This document shows positions 48,866 through 59,300 of a DNA stretch of 64,000 nucleotides, piece after piece. The notes under the pieces are model-generated. The model made no database searches, was not told where the DNA came from, and saw nothing but the letters and a program-made list of their open reading frames with translations. Where the stretch lies: NCBI GenBank assembly GCA_015058575.1, contig SVBZ01000057.1, forward strand, positions 1-64,000. The letters run 5' to 3'. Origin of the DNA: Pseudoselenomonas ruminantium (GTDB lineage Bacteria > Bacillota > Negativicutes > Selenomonadales > Selenomonadaceae). Each line of letters begins with the position of its first letter. Position 1 is the first letter of the stretch. Position numbers and translations under genes: made by a program.

Positions 48866-49420
48866 TCAAGACTTAATTGCGACAACCTGCTTCGAAAGTT
48901 TTACCCCCTGCTGTTTCTGTACATACGCCGTAGTAAAGTCGGTTACCCAGCCGCGCAGAAAGTTAATCACGATACCGATAAGAAAGTAACGCAGAGCCAA
49001 ATCTACCGTCGGCAATCCCAGCGCCGATACACCATTGGCAATCCCCAGGAACACGAAAAGCTCGCCGGGATTTACATGAGGAAACAAACCGTTCAGCGTA
49101 TGACAGGAAGCTGAACCAGCTGCATAATAAGAAGGCTTGTAATACTCCGGCATGAATTTCCCCAGTGACAAAGTCATCGGGTTGCAGAAGAAGAACGTTC
49201 CCACGACCGGGAGTAAGATATAACGGCTAAAAATATTGCCGGCACAGAGATGGGCAAACTTTTCAATGCGCTCATTCCCTACCAACAGAACGATGGAGTT
49301 CATCGCCACCAATAAGCAGATAAGCGTCGGGATAATTCCAGTCACCCAACCGGTGAGCACCTCTCCACCTTTATTGAACATACCGATAAAGCCTTGTGCG
49401 AAAAAAATCAATGTGTCCAT
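48866..49420 (-). CDS. srlA: PTS glucitol/sorbitol EIIC
   Basis: [38 protein letters not shown]. Confidence 0.92.
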   Translation of the reverse strand: MDTLIFFAQGFIGMFNKGGEVLTGWVTGIIPTLICLLVAMNSIVLLVGNERIEKFAHLCAGNIFSRYILLPVVGTFFFCNPMTLSLGKFMPEYYKPSYYAAGSASCHTLNGLFPHVNPGELFVFLGIANGVSALGLPTVDLALRYFLIGIVINFLRGWVTDFTTAYVQKQQGVKLSKQVVAIKS

Positions 49421-49464
49421 TTTTTACCTTCTTTCCTCTTCATTCGATGTATTAAAGGTCGCGG

Positions 49465-49881
49465 TCATTCAGCCAGAGCTGCCGTTTCCTCGGCCTTTTG
49501 CTCTTGCTGCAGTTCTTGATAATTCTCGTAATCCTGACGGGCGTTCAGCACCGCCGCTGTCACCTGCTTTCCTAACCCCTCACAATCCTCTTCAGTTATT
49601 GCAGGAAGAACTTTACCTCTCAGAGCTGGCAATTCCTTGAAACCAGCAAACACTGTGCGGCCAGCCATCGTTTCAGCATGCACGATTTCTGTCTGTTCAT
49701 TGATGCAGATAAGCGCCACCGCTCCGGCCCGAAAGCCACCCTTGGCCTTGCCACAGGCTACCCGGCCATAACACCTCAGCTCCTTCAAATGTTTGTTGAA
49801 ACGGCCAAACTGCCATAGTCCCAGCAGCAACTGTAACACCCACATTCCTGCCGCTAGTAAAATCATCCAGCCCATAGTCAA
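49465..49881 (-). CDS. gutM: GutM-like transcriptional regulator/membrane protein
   Basis: 138 aa with N-terminal TM; first gene of srl operon; LLLGLWQFGRFNKHLKELRCYGRVACGKAKGGFRAG. Confidence 0.8.
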   Translation of the reverse strand: MTMGWMILLAAGMWVLQLLLGLWQFGRFNKHLKELRCYGRVACGKAKGGFRAGAVALICINEQTEIVHAETMAGRTVFAGFKELPALRGKVLPAITEEDCEGLGKQVTAAVLNARQDYENYQELQQEQKAEETAALAE

Positions 49882-50143
49882 ATTCTCCTTTCCACAGCAA
49901 AATCATAACGCGCGCTATCTATCGATAACCTTCACATTTGTGATTTGTTATCAACTTTACAAGCTGTTTACAGGTATGATATTAGTTTATTTTCTCGTAT
50001 ACTTCAATAGTTTTTTATCATTTCCTCGTAAAAAACATCGTTTTTCCTTATTTTTCCGCTCATACTTTCACTTATGTGACAAAAATATATAATATGTGAA
50101 AGTGTGCATATCTTCCCCAAACAACATATCCCCTAGTATAATC

Positions 50144-50196
50144 AAGCAAAAAAAAGCTGTAGATAAAATGCCCACGCATTTCATCTACAGCTTTTT
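50144..50196 (-). terminator. Terminator after zinc-ribbon gene
   Basis: aaaaaaagctgtagat...atctacagcttttt stem. Confidence 0.75.
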
Positions 50197-50795
50197 CAGC
50201 TTATCCGATAATCTTGAAACGATTGGATGGTCCCGGCCTTGATGCCGTCAATCAGTTCACCGATTACCCGCGGATCTGAGTAATCAAGCGGCAGGAAGCA
50301 AGAGTCAGCCTTGTTATAATACTGGCGTACATCGTTTTCCACCACCTGCAAATCCTGGCGGAACTTCAGCCGGCGCGCCTCGTAGTCACGCCCGGAACGG
50401 ATATAGCCGCCACAGGTAATGATTCCCCAGAGGATGAAGAACAACGACCAGCCGACCTGCGGCATAAGACCTGCACCATAGAGCATCATATACACCACCA
50501 CGGTAGCCAGGCAGCCGCCCAGCATCCAATGCTTAAGCGATGGCGCCTGCCATTTCATCTGCATGAGCCAGAGGTCTTCCATGACACCATATTTGCCACG
50601 GTTATGCAGGAAATACTCACGCAGCCGCTGCAACTCCTGAAGCAAACGTGCCTTATCAACAGGCACCGCTGCCAGCTCTTTGAGCTTCACTTTTTCGCTT
50701 GCCGGCTGTTCTTCCTTATCATCAGCCGGTTCTGCACAGAAGGGACATAATCTTACGCCCTCATCCAATACCTTGCCACACTTTCTGCAAATCAT
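50196..50795 (-). CDS. Zinc-ribbon membrane protein
   Basis: MICRKCGKVLDEGVRLCPFCAEP zinc ribbon; two TM segments. Confidence 0.75.
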   Translation of the reverse strand: MICRKCGKVLDEGVRLCPFCAEPADDKEEQPASEKVKLKELAAVPVDKARLLQELQRLREYFLHNRGKYGVMEDLWLMQMKWQAPSLKHWMLGGCLATVVVYMMLYGAGLMPQVGWSLFFILWGIITCGGYIRSGRDYEARRLKFRQDLQVVENDVRQYYNKADSCFLPLDYSDPRVIGELIDGIKAGTIQSFQDYRIS

Positions 50796-50967
50796 CGTTC
50801 TTCCTCCTTTCTTCATAATAATTCAACTATCTTCCTTGAATAGTTTTTGGAAAAATCAACGATTTGAATTTCTTCATGGTACTTCTATTGGTAACTTATA
50901 GTATTCGCTATCAAAACGAAATCCCCTGCTTTCGCAGGGGATTTTTTATATTTTTTTCGTTGTCCGC

Positions 50968-52539
50968 TTACTTGGTGCGGAATTTGCCCACACTATCCTT
51001 GAGTGAATCCGAGAATGTTGACAGCTCATTGCTTGAAGCTGCACACTCCTCAGAAACCGCCGAATTATCCGTGACGACACCAAGTATGTCGCGCGAGAGA
51101 TTATTTACCTGTTCCATCATCTTCTGCTGTTCAAGGCTCTGCCGTTGCAATTGTTCGATGACAGTATTGACCGCTTCAGTATTTTCAGTGATTCCTGACA
51201 GCGAATCAGCCGCCGTACCAACGACTTTCGTGCCGCTCTCGATTGCAGCCAGGGCCTTGTTGATAAGCGTCTGGATATTCTGCGTGCTGAGCGCCGACTG
51301 CTCAGCCAGCTTGCGTACTTCCTCTGCGACCACAGCGAAGCCACGGCCAGCCTCGCCAGCACGAGCCGCCTCAATCGAAGCATTGAGCGACAGCAGTGCC
51401 GTCTGTCCCGTGATTTCGTCAAGCGTGCCCAGGATCGAGCGGATTTCCTCCGAAGCGGCGCTGATATCGTGCATCGCAGCCACGACATTGTCCATCTGCC
51501 GGCGGCTCATTTCGATGCTTTCATTTGTCAGCCGGCTCGACTCGCGTGCCTGCTCAACAAACGATTCCACCTTGGCGTTTTCCGCCATCGTTGCATGAAT
51601 CTTGTCCTGCAGATTCTGCACACTTTCATTCTGCGACATTGCGCCTTCGGCAAGGCTCTGGGAAACCTTCGATACTTCGCCAGAGCTTACCGCTACCTGC
51701 TCAGCCATATCGCCCATGCTCTCCATCTCTGCACAAAGTGTCTGGCGGATATGATTGATATTGCGCTGGATTGGCTCATAATCACCAATATACTTCATAT
51801 CAGTGGTCGTCACGAGATCACCAGCAGCCATCGTATTGAGATTCTTCTCGATATCCTGCACATAGCCGAGGATTGCCGTGCGCATCTTGTTCAAAAGCTC
51901 ATACAGCGCACCGATTTCATCCTGACGCGGATAGCTGAACTTCTGCGTCATATGGCCGTTGGCCAGCTTATTGACACTGTCTTCAAGTGCTGCCAGCGGA
52001 TTGACGACGCGCTCCTGGAACGTATAATAGACACGGCGCAGTACGAGCCCGACTGCCGCAATGAAGCCAGCCAATAACACATAGAGAAGCACTGCCATCA
52101 CATCGACCAGAGTCTGCGCAGCCTCGACCATCTCATTGGTCTTGCCAAAATACGTCTCACTGGCCTCAAGCAGACGCGCCGGATTCTTCGTCTGCTCATA
52201 CTCGGCAATCGCCGGCTTCACCTCGCTATTCCAGTACGCTTCCGCCGCATCGCGCTTGCCAGGGAAACTGCCGAGATGCACCCGGCTGCCCAAATCCTTG
52301 AGCAGTCCCTCGATTTTCTGCGTTGTCTGGCTGGCATCAGCCCCGGCCAGCACCTGTTTGACGATGCGCTGCGAGCCGCCGCGCACAACGCCAGCATCAT
52401 TTACCACAGCAACATAACTTGTAAACAGATACAAACTTATCCCTACGATAACTACCACACCAACAACAATGGCAAATACCCGTGCCAACAGCCGCTGAAT
52501 CAAATATGCAATGGTCTCTTGCTGATTCAATTCCTTCAC
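50968..52539 (-). CDS. Methyl-accepting chemotaxis protein
   Basis: Signalling tip DEITGQTALLSLNASIEAARAGEAGRGFAVVAEEVRKLAEQSA; two N-terminal TM; HAMP. Confidence 0.95.
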   Translation of the reverse strand: MKELNQQETIAYLIQRLLARVFAIVVGVVVIVGISLYLFTSYVAVVNDAGVVRGGSQRIVKQVLAGADASQTTQKIEGLLKDLGSRVHLGSFPGKRDAAEAYWNSEVKPAIAEYEQTKNPARLLEASETYFGKTNEMVEAAQTLVDVMAVLLYVLLAGFIAAVGLVLRRVYYTFQERVVNPLAALEDSVNKLANGHMTQKFSYPRQDEIGALYELLNKMRTAILGYVQDIEKNLNTMAAGDLVTTTDMKYIGDYEPIQRNINHIRQTLCAEMESMGDMAEQVAVSSGEVSKVSQSLAEGAMSQNESVQNLQDKIHATMAENAKVESFVEQARESSRLTNESIEMSRRQMDNVVAAMHDISAASEEIRSILGTLDEITGQTALLSLNASIEAARAGEAGRGFAVVAEEVRKLAEQSALSTQNIQTLINKALAAIESGTKVVGTAADSLSGITENTEAVNTVIEQLQRQSLEQQKMMEQVNNLSRDILGVVTDNSAVSEECAASSNELSTFSDSLKDSVGKFRTK

Positions 52540-52590
52540 TCTCCTTTTTCCGTTCTCTCATTCGTCATACCTATCAGCAGTATAACAAAA

Positions 52591-52635
52591 AAATTCTCAC
52601 ACAGGTGTGACTTTTATCACACATGTGTGAGAATT
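52591..52635 (-). terminator. Terminator of formate dehydrogenase operon containing a TGTGA-N6-TCACA palindrome
   Basis: attctcacacaggtgtga-ctttta-tcacacatgtgtgagaat (one mismatch), U-run on minus strand. Confidence 0.75.
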
Positions 52636-52654
52636 TTCTGTTTCCTTTTGTTTT

Positions 52655-53344
52655 TTAGTTTTTCACGGCTTGCTTGATTTCTTCACGCGTGACTTTGCCC
52701 TCAGCCACGAGTTCATCAATCCATTTGCCATGATGCTTTGCCGCATAGCTGGCCTTGACCGTACCATCGCACATGCCATGCATCGAATCAGGATTGACGC
52801 CCAGCGCCAGATAAATATGACCAATAGCAGCAGCAAACCCAAAGCCAGCGCAGATGCTGTGCAAGGGAATCATCCAGGTACGGATAGCCGGGCTAACAAG
52901 CCCTTCACCAAACCAGAGAACGGCACCCGATATGACGAGCAGCGCCCAGAGAACAGCCTGCAGCAGGATGTTCATCTTCTCGCCACCGTTATAGAAGCTC
53001 TGCGGCGGGATGCCCTCGGGCTCCTTGCCGATGAGCTCTGCCGGGAATTTCTGATTGAAAACAATGTCATCGCGACCAAAGCTCAATACTTCTTTGACCA
53101 ACCGCATGATTCCATCGTTTGCCGTCACCAGGCCGATAATCGGATTAGCAATGAATATGACTGCAAAGACGCGATGTGCGTATTGCAGCGTCGCGGCACC
53201 GAACATGTCATACAAGAACCGGAATGTGTCCGTATAAAGCGGCAGTGCCGTCAGGAATAACAGGAAGAAGCTGATGGCATTGATCCAGTGGAAATAGACA
53301 AAGCCCATCTTATGACGCTTGATGTATTTCTTGTTTACGAGCAT
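52655..53344 (-). CDS. fdnI: Formate dehydrogenase cytochrome b subunit
   Basis: RHKMGFVYFHWINAISFFLLFLTALPLY; TM segments; operon context. Confidence 0.88.
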   Translation of the reverse strand: MLVNKKYIKRHKMGFVYFHWINAISFFLLFLTALPLYTDTFRFLYDMFGAATLQYAHRVFAVIFIANPIIGLVTANDGIMRLVKEVLSFGRDDIVFNQKFPAELIGKEPEGIPPQSFYNGGEKMNILLQAVLWALLVISGAVLWFGEGLVSPAIRTWMIPLHSICAGFGFAAAIGHIYLALGVNPDSMHGMCDGTVKASYAAKHHGKWIDELVAEGKVTREEIKQAVKN

Positions 53345-53345
53345 C

Positions 53346-54131
53346 TTATTTCTCCTCCTTCTTGCTGGTCATACCTTTCAGTGCGGCCATGCCGAGCACG
53401 CCGACGATGGCACCAGCTCCGGCCAGCTTGCCGAGCGGACGCACAACATCCTTCCAGAGATTGATGGAATCTGGCGTCTGCGGATTTTCCGGCAGGTTAT
53501 AGACCGACGGTTTTTCCGGCAGTACATAGAGCATATGGATGCCGCCCACGCCTTGTGGATTGTAGACATTGGCATCCTGATGGCCTTCCTGCTTCAGGAT
53601 TGCCACCCGCTCCTCGGCACGCTTGAGCATTTCCTCCTTCGTGCCGAAGCGGATCGCATCTGCCGTGCAAGTCTTCGAGCAGGCCGGCTCCATGCCCTCG
53701 GCAATGCGGTCAAAGCAAAGATCGCATTTCGTGGACTTGTTCGTTTCCTTGTTAACCTTCGGTACATCGAAGGGACAGTTATGGGTGCAATAGCCGCAGC
53801 CCACGCATTTCTCCTCATCGATGACTACTGCACCGTTTTCGAGTTTTTCGATGGCCTCTTCCGGGCAGCCTTTGGCGCAGGCCGGATCCGCACAGTGCAT
53901 GCACTGGCGCTTGAAGAAATCCCAGTGGAATTTGCCCGCAGAATCCACCCGCTCATTCATCTGGATGAGGTTCCAAGTGGTCGGTGTCAGCTCTGCATGT
54001 GACTGATATTGGCCCTCAAACGGCGTTGACATATCGGCCGGCAGGTCGTGCCACTGCTTGCAGGCGACCATGCAGGCACGGCAGGCGCTGCAGCGTGCCA
54101 CATCATGCAGCATAGCGATTTCTTGTGCCAT
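53346..54131 (-). CDS. fdnH: Formate dehydrogenase 4Fe-4S beta subunit
   Basis: CSACRACMVACKQWHDLP; CMHCADPACAKGCPEEAI; CVGCGYCTHNCPFDVP; C-terminal TM. Confidence 0.92.
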   Translation of the reverse strand: MAQEIAMLHDVARCSACRACMVACKQWHDLPADMSTPFEGQYQSHAELTPTTWNLIQMNERVDSAGKFHWDFFKRQCMHCADPACAKGCPEEAIEKLENGAVVIDEEKCVGCGYCTHNCPFDVPKVNKETNKSTKCDLCFDRIAEGMEPACSKTCTADAIRFGTKEEMLKRAEERVAILKQEGHQDANVYNPQGVGGIHMLYVLPEKPSVYNLPENPQTPDSINLWKDVVRPLGKLAGAGAIVGVLGMAALKGMTSKKEEK

Positions 54132-54166
54132 TATAGTTCTCCTTTCGTACTCGCAAATACACAGTT

Positions 54167-55027
54167 TTACGCATTGGCGAGCATTACGCTTCCTTTTTTC
54201 TGGAGACTTTTCTCCTCACCGAGAAAATCGAGATGGATGGTTGCCCAATCTCTGAGATAAACCGCTTCCTCGCCTTCCTCCTGATAGGTCTTGAGATACG
54301 TATGGCATTTGTCACAGACATCGAGGCGCATAGCTTCTTCGCCCTCGGGCTCTAAGATATGCATTTCCTTGAGATCCTCGTTGCCGCAGTAGACACAGCC
54401 TATGCGCGCATAGGGCCAGACGGTATGGCAGCCATCGCAGGCCAGCACACGGGCGCGGCCTTCCTGCTCTTTGCGCAGCTGCGCCAGCACCGGCTGGCGG
54501 CCGCAAACCGGGCAGTAATTGCGTTTCCAGCCAATGCCCTGCCAAAATACCGGATCTTTGACCTCCGCGGGAACCAAAGCTTCGACAATCTGCCAGCCCA
54601 GCGTGCGCACCAGTGCTTCATTGAGCTTGTTATCTGTCGCAAAGCGCTGGATTTCCACATCTTCCTGCCGCAGCAGGCAGTCGAAGAACTGCTGGATCTC
54701 CGTAAGCTCAGCCTCAGCTGTCCAGCTCTGCCAAGCCTTGAGCGCGGCTTTCATCATATCTGGCGCTTCAATCTCTTTGAGTGCTTCGAGGCAATCGCCC
54801 AGCGATACGGCGGCCACTTTGACCATCGTGCGCTGGAGCTGTGGCTGCTGCAAAAGCGGCATGCCGTCCTTGACAAGTTCTGCAATATCATCTTTTACAG
54901 GAAAGGAAACCGGCGAGACTGCACCTGTAAGGATTTTCTCCATAGCAAGCTGCAAGTTAGCCGTTTCCGCGAGGAAAGGGTGTTTCTTCAGATATTCATC
55001 CATGGGTGATTTCTTGGCGGTTTTCAT
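54167..55027 (-). CDS. fdhE: Formate dehydrogenase accessory protein FdhE
   Basis: YCPVCGRQPVLAQL, LACDGCHTVWPYARIGCVYCGNEDLKEMHIL, DVCDKCHTYLKT. Confidence 0.92.
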   Translation of the reverse strand: MKTAKKSPMDEYLKKHPFLAETANLQLAMEKILTGAVSPVSFPVKDDIAELVKDGMPLLQQPQLQRTMVKVAAVSLGDCLEALKEIEAPDMMKAALKAWQSWTAEAELTEIQQFFDCLLRQEDVEIQRFATDNKLNEALVRTLGWQIVEALVPAEVKDPVFWQGIGWKRNYCPVCGRQPVLAQLRKEQEGRARVLACDGCHTVWPYARIGCVYCGNEDLKEMHILEPEGEEAMRLDVCDKCHTYLKTYQEEGEEAVYLRDWATIHLDFLGEEKSLQKKGSVMLANA

Positions 55028-55050
55028 AAAAGTCTCCTATATCATACAGA

Positions 55051-58000
55051 TTATGCTTTCACGATGTTGACCAGGCAGGCCTTGAACTCCTGCTCTTCGG
55101 TATTCGGGTCGAGCGCATCGATGGTCAGGTAGTTGGTACTCGGTCCTTTGGCCAGGCCCTTGAAGCCCCAGCTGTACGGCATCCAGACCATATGCGTCTC
55201 CTCGCCATTGATGGTAAGCGGCTGTGCGCGTTTCGTGACCATAGCCTTGACGGTAACCTCACTGCGGGCCGAGCTTACTTTGACCTTGTCGCCAGCTTTG
55301 ATACTGAGCTTCTTGGCCAGCTGCTCGCTGATCTCGACAAACGGTTCCTTGACCAGCTCATTGAGCCAGGGAATGTTGCGCGTAACCGTCCCCGAGCACC
55401 AGTGCTCGGCAATGCCCGAACTCGTCAGCACATACGGGAATTTGTCCTTCGTGCCCAGCGGCTGTTTCTCCGGAACGCGCGGATATTTGACACAGGGGTT
55501 GAACTGCGCCAGCTCATTCTTATGCAGCGCATTATGCGTCGGGCTTTCGACTGGCTCGTAGAACTCCGGCAGCGGGCCATCGACTGGCGTCGAGGACGCA
55601 TCACGCGTCATGCCATCAGGGTTCTTGTCCTTATAAGTGGCAGCAAAGAGACGGCCAATGCCCTCGCCGTTCATGCGGAACGGTTTCTGGCCGTCCGGCG
55701 TATCCGGGCCAGCCGTGCGGTTGCCAACATCCGGCACATCGTAGCCCGTCCATTTGCCAGCAGCCGCATCCCACCAGACAAGCGGATGCTCTTTGTCCCT
55801 CGGCGTGCCGTCCGGATTGCACGAAGCGCGATTGTAGAGGATATGGATGTTATCCGGCCATACCCAGCCGAACTGCGGGAAGATACCGATATCGCCCGGA
55901 TCTTCCTGGCCGCGGCGTTTCGTGCGGTTGCCCTCGCGGCTGATATAGCCGGCATAGATCCACATGCCCGAAGCCGTCTCACCATTGTCCTTGAGCTCAC
56001 CGATGCCGTTTACGAGTTCCCCCGTAGCTACGTTGTAACCACTGATTTCCTTCATGACATCTTCGATGTAGTTGTCCTGCGAATAGTTCCAGGTCAGGTA
56101 CTTGATTGGCTCGTCCTTCTTCTCCGTGGAATCCTTGTAGAGCTCGCGGATGCGCTTCCAAAGCATATCGTTGATGATATAATCCGGCTTGGAATCGCCG
56201 ACCGGTTTCGGGCCCTGCATGCGCCACTGAATCAGGCGCATCGAGTTCGTAATCGTACCTTCGCGCTCAAGATACGAGCAAGCCGGCAGGAAGATGACTT
56301 CCGTCTGGATTTCGCTCGGGTTGTCGCCCGGACGGTTCCAGAACTCTGCCGTCTCATTGACGAAGATATCCTGTACGATAAGCGAATCCATCTTGCAGAG
56401 GCCGTCATGGACCATCGTGAGGTTCGCATTCGTCATCTGCGGGTTCTGGCCACAGAGATAAAGCGCATGCATCGTACCCTTCCAGGCATCCTCAAAGATC
56501 GCATAGATGGAATCCGGATGATTGCCGTTGCGGATCGCGCCATAGTCAAAGCCATAACCATTCTCCGGCGTAGCATGCTCGCCGAACCAGGCCTTCGTCA
56601 TATTGACATACCATTTGCGGCGGAACGTACCAAAGGCCTCCGTCCATTTTTCCAGCGTCGGCGTCTTATGTGTCGGATGGACGAGATAGCCCGGCTGCAT
56701 GTTGAACTCGATACCGAAGTCCGTCGATGCCTGTACGTTTGGCTGCCCGCGCATCGCGATGATGCCAGCGCCCGGGATACCGACATTGCCCTTCAAGAGC
56801 TGCATGATGGTAAAGCAGCGGATATTCTGTACACCGACCGTATGCTGCGTCATGCCGAGTGCATACATGATGATAGCCGGCTTGTCGTTTTCGATCCAAA
56901 TGCTGGCGGCACGTTTCGCATCCTCGGCCTTCATGCCCGTGATGTTCTCGACCATCTCGAGCGTATAACGGCTGTAAAATTCTTTGAGGCGCGACATGAC
57001 CGTATTCGGTGCAAAGAGATCTTTTGCCTTCTGCGGCTTGCCATCAGCACCGAGTGCATAGCCCCAGGTCTCCGTATTCGTATAGGCCTTCTTCTCGGCA
57101 TCATAGCCCGAAAACAGACCATCATCGAACTTGAAGTCATCGCGGAGCAGGCAGGCACCGTTGGTGTTCTGCAGGACGTACTCCTTGTTGAATTTGCCGG
57201 ACTCGAGCATTTCATGGATGATATAGCCCATGAAGACGATATCCGTGCCCGGACGTACCTGGAAGAACTCATCGGCCACCTTCGACGTACGCGTGAAACG
57301 CGTATCGACATGGACGATTTTCGAACCGTTCTTCTCGCGGGCCGCCATGACATTCTTGAGGCCCATCGGATGACACTCGGCCAGGTTCGACCCCTCAATC
57401 CAGATGAGGTGCGTATTCTTGATATCCGCCCAGGGATTCGTCATGGCGCCACGGCCAAAGGCTGCGCCCAGAGCCGGCGGCGTATTGGCATGGCAGACAC
57501 GGGTCTGGTTGTCGATGTAGACAACGCCCAGTGCACGGGCCATCTTGATATTCTGATAGCATTCCTCGTTGTTGATCTGGGAACCGCCGATGAAGGAAAG
57601 GCCATCGGTACGGCGGACCTCATATGTCTTGCCATCGATTTCTTCCGTCTGCTTCCAACCCTTCTCACGCGCATTCTTCATGGCATGAGCGGCCTTGTCG
57701 ATAGCCTCTTCCCAGCTGATTTCCTCCCAGTGATCGCTTCCCGGTGCACGGTACAGCGGCTTTTGCGCACGCTCCTTCGAGTTCGGGATATGGGCGTAGC
57801 CCAAGCCCTTGCTGCAGAGAGCACCACGGTTGATTGGACTGTCAACGGCACCTTCGAGCTGGATGAGTTTATCATCCTTCACGTAGCCGATGACGCCACA
57901 ACCACAAGCACAGAAGTGGCAAATCGAGGTAAACTCGCGTGCCCCTTTGAGCTTGAATTCTTTCGCGGCAGCCTTGACCTTCGGCATGTCGAGTCCCAGG

Positions 58001-58071
58001 CTGGCCATAGCAAGGCCAATACCGCTGAGACCTGTGGCTTTCAAGAAGTCACGCCTGCTCAAATTCATCAA
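55051..58071 (-). CDS. fdnG: Formate dehydrogenase-N alpha subunit, cysteine form
   Basis: 1006 aa continuous; Tat signal SRRDFLKATGL; CHFCACGCGVIGYV; NQTRVCHANTPPALGAAFGRGAMTNPWADI (Cys, TGC codon, at Sec position). Confidence 0.95.
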   Translation of the reverse strand: MMNLSRRDFLKATGLSGIGLAMASLGLDMPKVKAAAKEFKLKGAREFTSICHFCACGCGVIGYVKDDKLIQLEGAVDSPINRGALCSKGLGYAHIPNSKERAQKPLYRAPGSDHWEEISWEEAIDKAAHAMKNAREKGWKQTEEIDGKTYEVRRTDGLSFIGGSQINNEECYQNIKMARALGVVYIDNQTRVCHANTPPALGAAFGRGAMTNPWADIKNTHLIWIEGSNLAECHPMGLKNVMAAREKNGSKIVHVDTRFTRTSKVADEFFQVRPGTDIVFMGYIIHEMLESGKFNKEYVLQNTNGACLLRDDFKFDDGLFSGYDAEKKAYTNTETWGYALGADGKPQKAKDLFAPNTVMSRLKEFYSRYTLEMVENITGMKAEDAKRAASIWIENDKPAIIMYALGMTQHTVGVQNIRCFTIMQLLKGNVGIPGAGIIAMRGQPNVQASTDFGIEFNMQPGYLVHPTHKTPTLEKWTEAFGTFRRKWYVNMTKAWFGEHATPENGYGFDYGAIRNGNHPDSIYAIFEDAWKGTMHALYLCGQNPQMTNANLTMVHDGLCKMDSLIVQDIFVNETAEFWNRPGDNPSEIQTEVIFLPACSYLEREGTITNSMRLIQWRMQGPKPVGDSKPDYIINDMLWKRIRELYKDSTEKKDEPIKYLTWNYSQDNYIEDVMKEISGYNVATGELVNGIGELKDNGETASGMWIYAGYISREGNRTKRRGQEDPGDIGIFPQFGWVWPDNIHILYNRASCNPDGTPRDKEHPLVWWDAAAGKWTGYDVPDVGNRTAGPDTPDGQKPFRMNGEGIGRLFAATYKDKNPDGMTRDASSTPVDGPLPEFYEPVESPTHNALHKNELAQFNPCVKYPRVPEKQPLGTKDKFPYVLTSSGIAEHWCSGTVTRNIPWLNELVKEPFVEISEQLAKKLSIKAGDKVKVSSARSEVTVKAMVTKRAQPLTINGEETHMVWMPYSWGFKGLAKGPSTNYLTIDALDPNTEEQEFKACLVNIVKA

Positions 58072-58218
58072 AACTTCCTCCTTTAGTCTCCTAAAACCAT
58101 TTCTTGTATCTATAAAATCATCTATATCTCATAAAAGAAATCTATTGGCTATAGTAGAAAACTATGAAAACCCCATATGTGATATTTATGATTCTATGCA
58201 AAAATAATATTGCGTTTT

Positions 58219-59043
58219 TTACGCTTCTTTTTCCAGCGGCTCCTCAGCCACGACAATCCGATCCGGATTCGTATAGATGCAGAAACTGCCTGGGCGCATC
58301 CGCGCCACCAAAGTAATCCCTAATTTTTTTGCCAGACGCAATGACAAAGTCGTCGGCACCGATTTGGCGGCTACTGCGCCAATGCCCATGCGGCCAAGTT
58401 TCAGCATCATTTCCGACGAGCAGCGGCCACTGAATATGATGATCTTATCCGCAAGGTCGATCCCCTGACGCAGCGCCCAGCCATAAAGCTTGTCAAAAAC
58501 ATTGTGGCGGCCGATATCCTCACGGAAGACAAGGATGCGTCGCTGACGCTGGTCATAGAGGACACCACTGTGCACGCCATTGGTCTTCTCATGCGTAGCC
58601 GCCAGCTCCGACAGCAGCTTATCGGCACAGGCCAGGATATCCTGCGCCGCAAACTTCACCTTGCACGGCCGCACAAAAAGACACGCTGGATCACAGGCAA
58701 GAATCTCACGGGCTGAATAATAACGCGGATCGCCGGCGGCATGCAATGCCCAGTCCTGGGCCGCCGCCGTAGTCTCCACATGGGCTGAAAAGCCCGTCTC
58801 ATCGATGCTGAGGCGCTTGATGTCCGCATTGGTACGGATATGCCCTGCCTGGGCCAGAATCCCCGTTACAAGGTCCTGGAGGTCGCCAGGCGAACAGAAT
58901 GCAGACGTGAGCAAGTCACCGTTAAGATAGATGTCCAGGCATCGCTCGATCGATGTGTACTTGTGATCCTCGACAATCCTTCCCTGCCCCGAATCGTAAC
59001 GGACCACAGGAAAGTCGATAAGTTCCTGCTCTCTTGGCTGCAT
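58219..59043 (-). CDS. fdhD: Formate dehydrogenase accessory sulfurtransferase FdhD
   Basis: FREDIGRHNVFDKLYGWAL; IIFSGRCSSEMMLKLGRMGIGAVAAKSVPT. Confidence 0.93.
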   Translation of the reverse strand: MQPREQELIDFPVVRYDSGQGRIVEDHKYTSIERCLDIYLNGDLLTSAFCSPGDLQDLVTGILAQAGHIRTNADIKRLSIDETGFSAHVETTAAAQDWALHAAGDPRYYSAREILACDPACLFVRPCKVKFAAQDILACADKLLSELAATHEKTNGVHSGVLYDQRQRRILVFREDIGRHNVFDKLYGWALRQGIDLADKIIIFSGRCSSEMMLKLGRMGIGAVAAKSVPTTLSLRLAKKLGITLVARMRPGSFCIYTNPDRIVVAEEPLEKEA

Positions 59044-59300
59044 GTAAAACGCCCCCCATGAAATCGTATTTCCTACGAGCAACAGATTATCATTTCCTCT
59101 TGTTTTCGACGACGATTTTTATCACAACAAGAGAAAATTCTCTACCGCCATAGCCATGGTAGCAGACTTTTTGTCCATTGGCAAACGACAAAAAAACCGG
59201 CCTATGGCCGGTTATAAATAAAAATAATCTTATCATTATTGAATTCTGTTTACTTTGTCACACCATTGGCCCCAGTGCAGAAAATTATCTGACAACTCTC

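Noticed and set aside
50100-50200. Possible sRNA with TATAAT at 50137-50142
   Set aside because: No credible -35 and the hairpin is explained as the terminator of the minus-strand zinc-ribbon gene.
55051-58071. Selenocysteine codon/SECIS in fdnG
   Set aside because: The ORF is continuous and the active-site position is a TGC Cys codon.
55192-58086. 964-aa plus-strand ORF opposite fdnG
   Set aside because: Shadow ORF produced by codon bias of the GC-rich fdnG gene; no recognisable domains, and fdnG is unambiguous.
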